Positions 36,901-49,500 of a stretch of DNA of 64,000 nucleotides are shown in pieces (positions within the stretch are counted from its first letter, which is position 1; every line of letters begins with the position of its first letter). The position numbers and the translations under genes were made by a program. This DNA is from Chrysomallon squamiferum (lineage: Eukaryota; Mollusca; Gastropoda; Neomphalida; Peltospiridae). Under the pieces are notes generated by a model, which was given only the letters and a program-made list of their open reading frames with translations, did no database searches and had not been told where the DNA came from. Location: positions 950,647-1,014,646 of the forward strand of contig CM022677.1 of the NCBI GenBank assembly GCA_012295275.1, in the 5' to 3' direction.

Positions 36901-39900
36901 CTCCATCTTTCTCTTCTTTTTGTTTCTCTGTGATTCCTTACTGCACATTCTTACCAAGTATCTCTGTCCTTCTGACAGTTTCTCTCAAATTTATGGAGCT
37001 ATTAAAAATTGGTTCACCTTTCTGTTTAATCCAAATTAATTTATTAAATGTTTGTAAATGAATAAATTTTATTACTCTAATTACCTAATTATTATTATTA
37101 TACTGCTGTTTTCCAGGTCTGAGTTCACTGGAGAAGAAACAGATGAGAATAACAGTGTCCAGACAGTCTGGTACAGACATTGTTAAAGTTAATTCAGACA
37201 AAATGTCTCATTAGAAAAGGGACTGAGGCTTCACTGAGACAAGCAGAAGACATTCTGACAAAGGTATGATAAACAAGAATAGTCTTGAGCTTTGAAATTA
37301 ATATCTATTCTGAGCACTTCTAACAAATCCATGAGGATATTTTGGTATTTTTTTTTAATTATTATTATTACTGCTACTACTACTTCTACTATTATTATTA
37401 TCATCATTATTATCATTATTATTGTATTATTATTATTATTATTATTGTTATTATTGTTGTTACTGTGGTTATTTTTTATCTTCATAAAAGTTAATTCATT
37501 TTATATAATGCTGCAAACTGAACGTTGTTTTTACATCTAAAGTTAATTATGAATAATTTGTGTTAATTATGAATCACACTGTTTCAGATGAATGATGTAA
37601 AACATGAGGATGTTCAGTTCTGCTTGGCTTTGATTCACATCGCTAAACAAGACATGGAGAATGTGGAGGTTTGTATTCATTTTTTTTTTTTTTTTTTCCA
37701 CACAGACAAGATTGTTTACATATTGTCAGTTATTTACCCAGACACATCTCTTATATACAATTTATATATTTGTTAACTTTTTCTTCTTTTTCATTTTGTT
37801 TTAATGCAGTTCACTTTTAATACAAATCTAAAATGAAATGTAATTGAGATGAAAAAGTGTTGTTATAAATCATCCAGTTTAATTGTGATCTGCATTCTCA
37901 GCAGTAAGCAGTCAGGTTAAAATATCCAGTCTTGAAAACATTAAACTATCCAGTCTTGAAAACAGTAAACTATCCAGTCTTGAAAACATTAAACTATCCA
38001 GTCTTGAAAACATCAAACTATCCAGTCTTGAAAACATGAAACTATCCAGTCTTGAAAACATTAAAATATCCAGTTTCGAAAACATTAAACTATCCAGTCT
38101 TGAAAACATTAAAATATCCAGTCTTGAAAACATTAAAATATCCAGTCTTGAAAACATTGAAACATCCAGTCTTGAAAACATTAAAATATCCAGTCTTGAA
38201 AACAGTAAAATATCCAGTCTTGAAAACATTAAAATATCCAGTCTTGAAAACATTAAAATATCCAGTCTTGAAAACATTTGAATATCCAGTCTTGAAAACA
38301 TTAAAATATCCAGTCTTGAAAACATTAAATTATCCAGTCTTGAAAACATTAAAATGTAAGATAGTTGTAGTTCTACTCTAATCAGTGTAAATGTTGTCCT
38401 GGTATATTTTTTATTTTAAATGTTTTTAATTTTCTAACTTGTTTGTTTTAGAAATGCATTTCTCTGTCATCAATGGAAAGCAAGAAAAAAATATTTCTGA
38501 CTGGTCTGAAATTGTTTAGCCTGAAACATTTTGAAGAGGCACTGAAGAGGTTTGTTTGGATTATTTTGATAATAACATAGTTCAGTGTAATGTGCATAAG
38601 AAACATTGTTAAACCTCACAGAGACTTGAGAGAAATGTGATGTCAAAATGTACATGTTAAACTGCACAGAGAGAAATGTGATGTCAAAATGTACGTGGGC
38701 TGGCTGACAGCACACTTAACAAGCCAGTGTCTGTGTGTGTGTGAGTGTGTCCTTACACAAACATCTATACACACAATGTGTCTCATTATATTTTATCTCT
38801 GTGCACATATGTACATGTTTATGTATGTTTTGTGCAAATACCTATATGATGTATAAATTCAAATACACGTATATAATTTCAGTTTTAATGAAGCTGTTTA
38901 CTAATGTGTGTTTAAGTGTTGTGTGTGTGTGTGTATGTGTGTGTGTTTTGTGTTGAGTTGTTTTGTGTTACGGTTTCAGCATACATAATATATATTGAAA
39001 ATCATATAAACATCCACACATGTATATAATTTCAGTTTTAATGAAGCTGTTTACTAATGTGTGTTTAAGTGTGTGTCTTGTGTTGTGTTGTTTTGTGTTA
39101 CGGTTTCAGCATACATAATATATATTGAAAATCATACAAACATCCAAACATGTATATAATTTCAGTTTTAATGAGGCTGTTGTACACGATGCAGATAACA
39201 GCGAGGTTCACTTCATGCTTGGTAAAACGCTGTGGGAACTGAGAACGTCAGAGCAAAGTGAAGTAACAAAAAAGAAATGTATTGAGGCTTTACTTAAGGT
39301 TTGTTTTACTTTATTTATCAGAACATTAGATTTTTGCAAAATAGTTCTAAAAGTTTTAACACTGTTCTTTCAATATAAGTTGTTTTTATAATCGTGCCTA
39401 CTTTTTTTTCAATTAAAGTGAATAAATAAAACACAAAAGGACCCTAGATGTTGACTCATTATAAAATAACTAATATACAACAGTTCAGCTGTCACAGAAT
39501 AATGACAAGGTTACACATCTGAGATCTATAACACATACATTCCAAAGATTTAGAAACTTACTGAAATGTTTCATTTTCAGTAAATAATGTTATTGTTATG
39601 ATAGCTTTTTTTTCAATTCAAAACAAATAAAAACTATCAACAAATGTAGTAAATGTAAAGACTGAAATTTCACCATGGACCCATTTTTTTGAGATATTAA
39701 AATGATTCAGTTAACTATTACAATTTTGTTTCGCACTATTTTGCTTCTTGGGAGAAACTGTTTTACAACACATTTAAATCTGGTGTTTCTAAATTCATTT
39801 TTCTGTCTCAGCTCCCTATCAGTAATAAAATACATTACTTTATTCTTTTTCTCTTACACAACACATTCACTGTATTACTTTCTGTAACTGTTCTCATTAC

Positions 39901-42900
39901 ACAGGCTGCTCAACTTGATCCTTACAACAGTCACATATTTTTATACCTGGGTCACTTCTACAAAGAAATCCAAAATGATAATGTGTAAGTAAAGATTGTT
40001 ATTTTTGACACCTGTTTATACTTGTTTGTGCATGTTTATGTGTTTTTGTTTCATATTCTTCTTTTTTAAAATGTTCCTCATTTACAGTTAATGTAAAATC
40101 AAAGTTAGATTTAGTTACTGCTAAATAAATATTAAAAATAAAGCTTTTTCTGAAATATTCACATACTAAAACATGTATAATATAATAAATAACAATGTGG
40201 ACCATAACAAACTAATACAACTTCTTAAAGATGAAAAATGCAAAACAGATGAAATTCAACTTACAACCTGTTACAGGTTACATATTATCATGTTAAAGAT
40301 TTTCTAGTTGTTAGACATATAATAAATATTAATATTTCTATATTGATGGAGGCACATATCTAAAGAACAAGTTTATTTTTTTTTAAATATTTTTAGTTCT
40401 AAAAAAACAAAATAACAACAAAAGAAACAGCAAACCCTCCCCCCCCAAAAAAAAATGTTTTTGTCTTGTCTGTAACTAAAAGTGACAAATACACTGAAGT
40501 AACAGGCGTGTTCTGTTACAGGAGGGCAAGGAAGTGTTACCAGAAAGCGTTTCAGCTGGACAACTCCAGCGAGGAAGCTGGAGCTGCTCTCTGTGACATG
40601 ATGGTCGCCATGGGTGACGAGGTGATTATGCTTTCATTTAGTGTATGAAATTCTCATGAGACAACTTTTTGATGTGTGTGTGAGTCTGTGTTTCTTTTTG
40701 TTTTGTCTTTGTGTGCAAGCATGAATGTGTCGTTGTGTTCTTGTGAGTGTGTACATGTGAGGGTGAAAGTTTAGAATTGTACATACATTCACATTTGATG
40801 TACAGTATATAAATATAATCTTTGCTAGTCTTTTTTTTATTATTATTATTATTTATTACTAATAAGATGTTATATTTTCTGTGTTAAATTTCTGGTAAAA
40901 TAAGCACACATTACAGTAATGGTGTCACTGGTTATTTTGTAGGAAGCTGCTAAAAGTTTGCTTCTCTCTGTCACAGATCAGTGTCTGGCTGCCAGGTTGG
41001 TCTCTGTTCTCTACAAACTCTATTTTATAAAACTCTATTTTATAACACACACATGCAGGTTGTCATTTGTTTTTAGTATTTTTTTTTCTTTTTCAGTTAT
41101 TATTCATTGTTTACCAGAGTCATGTTGTAATTTTATTTATCCTTTCATCCTCTCAGTCATTCTTTCACTTGTTCAATCATGCACTAGTCACTGACGTATA
41201 TTACTATTCATTTCATCTTTTACTAAATCCCTCACAAAAACAGCTTACTAACAAGTGGCTGATTTTGTTACCCCTGTTTGGAATCTTTCAGTGGGAAGTG
41301 GGCGTGGCTGCGCCTGGGGCTGTATCAGATGAAACATGAAGATCCCTCTGTGGCCATCAAGTCCTTCCAGTCGGCTCTGAGAGCTGACCCTGCTGACCAG
41401 TGAGTGACACACAGAATACTTTAACACAGAACCTTTTATATTTTATTAGAACTGTTTAAATTTCAAAAATAACAGATTAAGTAGCAGCAATGTGATGATG
41501 AGTGTTTGAATGTGTTAGTTTGTTAGTGACATGGTTTCTCACAGACAGTTTAACACTTTCAGTCGTGTTTGGGAATGTGATGATGAGTGTTTGAATGTTG
41601 TTAGTTTGTTAGTGACATGGTTTCTCACAGACAGTTTAACACTTTCAGTCGTGTTTGGGAATGTGATGATGAGTGTTTGAATGTTTTAAATAGTTTGTTA
41701 GTGACATGGTTTCTCACAGACAGTTTAACACTTTCAGTCGTGTTTGGGAATGTGATGATGAGTGTTTGAATGTTGTTAGTTTGTTAGTGACATGGTTTCT
41801 CACAGACAGTTTAACACTTTCAGTCGTGTTTGGGAATGTGATGATGAGTGTTTGAATGTTGTTAGTTTGTTAGTGACATGGTTTCTCACAGACAGTTTAA
41901 CACTTTCAGTCGTGTTTGGGAATGTCTTGCTGAATCGTACCTGTACAGAGGCAGTTATACAGCAGCTCTCAAAGCTTTCAACAAAGCAGCTGAGGTCAGT
42001 TTATTTCTCTTTGTTAACATCTTACATCCGATATAAATGTAATATATAAAATAATATAGCTTGTTTATTTTGTTAATTTTTCTAATTTCTATTAATTTTT
42101 TTTTTTCCTTTTATTTTATTTTTTCATATACGTATTCATTCATTCAGTAATTATTTAATAAAATAACACTAACAGTATTAATACTGTTTCTTTTGATAGT
42201 GATAATCCTGTTGTCAGATTCTTTTCTAATCCTCAGGCAGCTATTAAATCTGCTTAGATGTTGAATTTGTTTAACAAGATGTCTGTATTTTTAAAAAGCT
42301 GTTTAACAGTTTTATCAGTTTTAACATTTTCATTACTTCACAGCTGGATCCAGATTCTATGTACAGTCTGTACCAGTGAGTATTGTTTATTTGTTTGTTT
42401 GTTTTTTGTTTTGTTTTTTTGTTATATAACTTATCTGTAATACTTAGAAAAACTGTTTTACTTTTCTTTCTTTTTTTTTTTTAACTTTAATTCATTGCTG
42501 AAAATTTAATTGCAATTCAAAGAATATAGATGTTTGTGGCTGTTTTGAAAAAGTTTTCAGACTTGTTGTTGTTTTGTTGTATTTTGTTTAGGATGGCCAA
42601 CATCAAGCAAGCTTTAGGTGAATTAACAGAAGCTATTAGCGAATACAAGACAATACTGACAAAATCACCTAACTACGTTCCAGCATTAAAAGGTATTTGA
42701 AATTAAAAATGTCATTGGTAACCTTTGATACATAACATAAAATTTTGTTTGTTCATCCAAAATAATGTCAGTTGTTGGCAAAATGTTGAATGAATTTGAT
42801 TTACAGTCTATAAAAAAAGAAGAAACAATTTGTATTTGTTCTTTACTCAGTGTTAAAACCTCCCTCTCACAAATTAACTGGTTATATTGATTTATGTTGT

Positions 42901-45647
42901 CAAGTTATATTGATCTGTGTTGTTTTACACCAGAATTTTGTCTTTCTGTTATATTACAACAATTAAAATTAACTAATTAAATCATAACAGTTTAAAAAAA
43001 CAAATAAATAAAAATAAAAAAAATATAAAAGGCACTTTACTTAGAGCTGTACACATTTGGATGAAATTCAGATCAGGTGTACTTCAAACAGTGATATAGA
43101 AAGACTGATGTTGTTTTTCTTTCAGGTGTTGGAGAAACATTAATGCTTCTTGCTAAAGAAAATCTTGGCAGATATTTAAATGATCTTGCTCGAGACAATT
43201 GTCAGGAAGCCATCGTGTACCTCACAAGGTCAGTTCTTATTTTAAAGTTTTTGAAAAATAATCATTAATGTGTAAAGAAACTGCTGTAATAAAAAATAAA
43301 AATAAAACTGAAAAATAAAATAATAATAATAATAATAAACCAACACAATAAACCATTCACATCGCTGTAGTTTGTGTTTATGTTAACTTGATTCTGACAG
43401 TAACATTGTATATGTTTTGTGGTTTGTTTATTTTTAGTTATAAATTATTTAATTCTGTTTTTAAACATGAATTCAGGGCAGCTGCACAGAGACCAGATTT
43501 TTGTTGTTTGTGGAAACTTCTGGGGGACGTGTGTACCAGCCTGCACAGATTAGCTGCAGAAACATTCAGGTGAATCAACATCTCTAACCTCAGCAATGCC
43601 TGATAGCTGAAACAAATCTCACAATATTCACACTGTATCAAATAAAACAAATCTGCTAATACTTAGAAGGTGTTGATGACAATATATAAAATTATTTAAT
43701 AAAATAAACATTGCCTGTTATTAATTATCTTTATAAGAAAACATCACTGAATCACTTGTTGTTAATGAGCTCACTGATTGAGTACACTGTAATGTTGATT
43801 TTTTATTTTGCATCTCAACATTAACAAATATTTTCAATTATTTCAGTATTGAGGTCCCAGTAAAACTGACAAGAAAAACAGTGAAAGATTCCAAAGAGAC
43901 GTGTGTCCTGAATAAACTTCAACTGCTGCAGCTGGGAGCAAGGTAGTAAAACATAGAGTTTTATAAAAATAAACAACATTCATAAGAATAATTTAACTTT
44001 ATATTTTTTATATGTTGGTGTCTATTTCAACAGATCCATTCATTTCCATATCCCTAAGTAAAGTTATAAATTGAAATTTTGATCAATATAAAATTACTTT
44101 AATTGTATATTTTTTTCTAATATCAAAGTGGATTCATTTATCTTCATCCTTTATAACATAAATCTTTTAAAATTTCATTGGTTTTTGTAGATGTTATGGA
44201 AAGGCTTTGAAAGACATGCCTGATTCTGATTGGCTCTGGCATGACCTCGGTGTCAACTATTTCCACCAATCGGAAGCAGCCGATAATGATAATGCAAAAT
44301 CATTGGCAGAGAAGTCAGTCCAAGCTCTAAAGAGGTCTTTGACCTTGAATGGCTCTGACTTTCGTCACTGGAATGCTTTGGGGTTGTTGCATGCACAGAA
44401 AGTAAGTAAATATCACATTACTAAAAAACAAAAAGTAATAATATGCCTCTTTGTATTTTTAAACCTACTCATTAAAAATATTGTCTAAGGCATTAATGGA
44501 TAGTAAATGTTAAACAGTAAAAGAATATTCAGAAAAACATTTGATATTCAAGTTGATTGTATTGTGGTGGCTGTCTTTATGTTAAATTACTTTGACTGTG
44601 GTATCAGACAGTGATTCAGTTTCTCTTTAAACTTTGTGTGTTTTGTTTTCAGATTACTACAAACCAGATCTGGCTCAGCACTGTTTTATCAAATCTATAA
44701 AAACTGAAAACAATGTAAGTTAGACTGTGTTTTCTCTTTACAGTATCCTCTTATGTTTTCAGATTTACTCTGTAACAATGTGTATCTCTACACTGTATCT
44801 CAGTCTCTAATAACATACATAAGATTCTAAGTTAAGCATGGATTTAGAAATGTGTAGATTTATCAAACTGAAAATAACTGCAGTAAATGTTTTAATTACT
44901 TATGAAAGATGAATAAAATATTTTCAGAATGCTGTAGCTTGGACAAACCTTGGAGCCTTGTATTTGAAAGAAGATAATGTTAAGGTCAGACTAGTTTTTA
45001 TTTTTATAAATTCATAATACTTCTAAATGTATTCAGTCCTTTCTTTCTTTCTTTCTTTCTTTCACCTTTTTTTTTCACTTTTTCTTTTCTTTTTTTTCTT
45101 CTTCCAGAAATTATTACTGTCTTAAATTATTTTGATTTTTTTTTAACAAATAATATTTGTTTAACAACACATTTAATTATTAACTTTGATTATATCAGGT
45201 TTTTTTTTTCTACATCATGATAAAAGTAATAAATTATTCTTACTTATTTGCAGCATATTTTTCCCTTATGATTTTTAAATATTTCATCTTCACAATTAGT
45301 TTTCTGTTTTTCTGCAGCGGGCCCACGAAGCTTTCAAAATGGCGCAGAATCTGGATCCCTCTTACGTTGCTTGCTGGATAGGACAGGTAGAAACAATCAT
45401 CTTCAAATGAAATCCTAACACACACACACACAAACACACACTCACACACACACTCACACATACACACACACACACACACACTCACATATACCTGGATAGG
45501 ACAGGTAGAAACAATCATCTTCAAACGAAATTGCTATACCTGGATAGGACAGGTAGAAACAATCATCTTCAAATGAAATCCTAACAACACACACACACAC
45601 ACATATACCTGGATAGGACAGGTAGAAACAATCATCTTCAAACGAAA

Positions 45648-45712
<65 letters not shown>

Positions 45713-46003
45713 CAACCATAATAACAATAATAATAATATAGTTAATCATTACAGTGTTAACATTTTTCAGAAATCAAAGAAAGGTATTTAAAAACATAAT
45801 AGAAAGAAAACACCAGCAAATACAAATGAATAAAATGTATTGATGATGTTTACTATTAATGTTAATATGTTTTGGGTTTCTCTGGTGTAAATTCATAAAA
45901 GACACACACACACACACACAGATACATATACAAACAGAGCCTTGCTGTATTTACCATTCTAGCCTTCATAGGATAAAGCTGATTTCTTAATAGTAAACAA
46001 TAA

Positions 46004-46098
<95 letters not shown>

Positions 46099-46494
46099 GT
46101 GTGTTTATTACTTGGCTGCAGGCTCTTGTGGCAGAGACTGTGGATCATGATGAAGCCATGGACCTGTTCAGACACACCACAGAGCTGGGAAACCACGTGA
46201 GTTGTATAAACACTGCTGTAACAACTGTTATTGTAATAACAAATCATTCTGTAGTAAAACAGAAACCATTGAATTGTTATATATAAAAGAAAGTGTGTGG
46301 GATCAGGATGTAACAAAAGTTCTGTCTGGTTTTTCAAGTAAATATGTAGTTAGATTTAAAGTTACTTGTGAACATGTAAACTCACTGACAGATGGAAAGA
46401 TGTCACAGAGAAGAAAGGTGACGTCATCAACAATTGAATAAATCAGCTGTTGTCTTTTCTGTTGTTTTATTGAACCATAGGAAATGGACGGAAC

Positions 46495-46538
<44 letters not shown>

Positions 46539-49500
46539 TTAGTGTAATACATATATATATATATAGTGTAATACAACAGAAAGCTATTTAATTATAATTG
46601 TAATATTTTTAACTGTTAAGAACTCATGTAAGTACTGCTGAAGATGTTTTAAGAATCCATTTAACAGCATAAAATAATGATTAAAAAGTCTATTTAATTA
46701 TAATACACTTAGAACACTATGTAATTATTGTAATATAACTGTAATTGCAATAGTTTTATAACAGGAAATCTAAGTATATTTTTGTAATGTAACTTTTACC
46801 TGTGTTGTTGGTGTGTGTACATGTTTAGTAAATTGAGACAAATGTTCTGTGTTATAGCTGGAAGGAGCTGTAGGCTATGGACACTGGGTGTGCAGAACTC
46901 TGACTGACAGTGAAATACAAAACACAGAAGTTTTTAAATACTGTATCGAACACATGTCAGCCATCCAGACAGCCTCCGATGTTCTCATGAGATACACAAG
47001 TAAACTCCTCTTGTTTCAGTTCAGAATTAACTTTGTTATTATTATTATTATTATATATAAATATTTTATTTTTTAGTTGAAGATTTTTAGAAATTTCGTT
47101 TATTATTTTGTTTATGAGCTTCTTTTGAAATTAATATTTTATTGTTGTTTTTCTTATAATCAACATTATTATAAAAATCATTGTCAGAATATCATCACTA
47201 TGATGATTATTATTACTATAGTTATAATTATTACTATTTTATTATTATTATTACTATTACTATTGTTATTATTATAATTATTATTTTTTTGTATTATTAT
47301 TATTACTATTGTTATAACTATTACTATTTTATTGTTATTACTGTTTTACTGTTTTACTGCAGGTCGGGTGAAGACAGACCCGGCAGTGTACAACATGTTG
47401 GGAATGCTGTTGGAGTACCAAGGACTTTTCTCTTCATCAGTTGAAGCTTACAGAACGTAACTCCACCTTCCTTGTTTGTCCTTCTTTAATGTTTACATAT
47501 CATTTTACATAATCATTTTGAAACATTATATTTTATATTTATACAGGTAAATAGGTAAAAAAAAAAATATATGGTTGAAATTGTTACATCTACATAAAAA
47601 CATTTCCATCAGGTCTATTCCCAAACATTATAATTAATTTTTTTTAATTTTTTAATGTAAATCACTTTTATAAAATATTAGGACTAACTGAAAATGGTAC
47701 AGAAAAAGAATACAGTGATGGAGATAGCGAGTGTGTGTGAAAGAGAGATACCTTTTCACTGTTTTTCTGATGTTATATATCTTTATACATGTTACATAGA
47801 ACTTCGGTCTCATTATACCTGGTAACAATCATAACCAAAGCTGCAAACTGTTGTGATAAATAAATATTTACTTTCAGTGCATCTACTCTTCTGCAGGACT
47901 GTGATGTTGATGATGATAGATTATTGAAAGTGAGGCTGAATCTTGCACGAGTTTTATGGTGAGTTAACCGCTATACAAGTAGAACTCACTACTAAAGTTG
48001 TATAATAACACACAAACAGTTATAAACAATTACTTAACAGATCTTTTATAATTTTGAAAAGTAAGGGATAAAATGGTTATAAAATATTTGTTCATCAGTT
48101 CTTATATAATATTTTTGCACTGATAAAATTGTAAATACATGAAAAATAACTAATTTTAAATACAATAAAGACCAGCTGGTGGAAATGACCTTTGTTGTTA
48201 TGGTTAAGCAAGAAAATGGTAACATAAAAATAGCGTAACATAAATGTTTTTAATCCAAAGACAGATTTTTAGAGATCATAATTACTAAACGAGTAAAAGA
48301 TGTTATTCACCAAATGACCAAAGTAATCAAGTTTATATTTCTTGTCATGTATTTGAATCTGTTTTAATTAATACAAACCTGTCATATAGGCTGTAAAACA
48401 TCATTACTGAAAAAATTATATTATTATTATTATTATTATTATTCTTTAAAAAGTACACTATCCCATTATTATTCAAGATCATTATGAATATTCGGAGAAA
48501 GCAAATCTTGCATTACACACAGCTGTGTACATGCAGTGAACAATCATATACATACACAAAATATTTGAATTGTTTTATTCTAATAATGACAGAGAGTGTA
48601 TAATGTTTATTTAACAGTGAAAACAAAGCCTATGATGAAAGTATTGGTGTTTATTTAACAGTGAAAACAAAGTAATGATGAGAGTATTGATGTTTATTTA
48701 ACAGTGAAAACAAAGTAATGATGAAAGTATTGGTGTTTATTTAACAGTGAAGACAAAGTAATGATGAAAGTATTGGTGTTTAAACAACAGTGAAAACAAA
48801 GTAATGATGAAAGTATTGGTGTTTATTTAACAGTGAAAACAAAGTAATGATGAGAGTATTGATGTTTATTTAACAGTGAAAACAAAGTAATGATGAAAGT
48901 ATTGATGTTTATTTAACAGTGAAAACAAAGTAATGATGAGAGTATTGATGTTTATTTAACAGTGAAAACAAAGCCTATGATGAAAGTATTGCTGTTTATT
49001 CTCTGGTTTTACAACATGCTCTCTGTGAAGATCTTGCTTTTCTTGGACTTGCACTATACAAGACAGAACAAATTCAGCAAAGTTTTGAAGGTAATTTCTA
49101 ACATGTTTTTTTTTTTTTAAAGTGTAAGTTACACTGACAGAAAAACAACAACATTATTTTTGTTGAATGTTTGTGTTTAAATGAGTATATTTTACATATA
49201 AAGAGAACTTATCTCAAACACTTGAACCAAGCAATGGTAAGGATTTAAAAATTTGGGAATGTAATGAGATGGAAGGAAGCTAGTTAGTAATATAACTAGA
49301 CTGAAAGTTGTTTTTTTCAGTTTATGAGCAGGCTGTGAGTAAGGCTGAAAGTTGTTGTTTTTTCAGTTTATGAGCAGGCTGTCTGTAAGACTGAAAGTTG
49401 TTTTTTCATTTTATGAGTAGGCTGTCTGTAAAACTGAAAGTTGTTTTTTCAGTTTATGAGCAGGCTGTCTGTAAGACTGAAAGTTGTTTTTTCAGTTTAT

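Noticed and set aside
37912-38381. Repetitive frames on both strands (FSRLDILM and SSLENIKI types)
   Set aside because: They arise because the 24-bp intronic unit is a multiple of three; low-complexity and open in several frames at once.
45240-45705. Minus-strand frames with alternating Cys/Val
   Set aside because: Products of (CA)n tracts and of the duplicated exon 27 donor read on the opposite strand.
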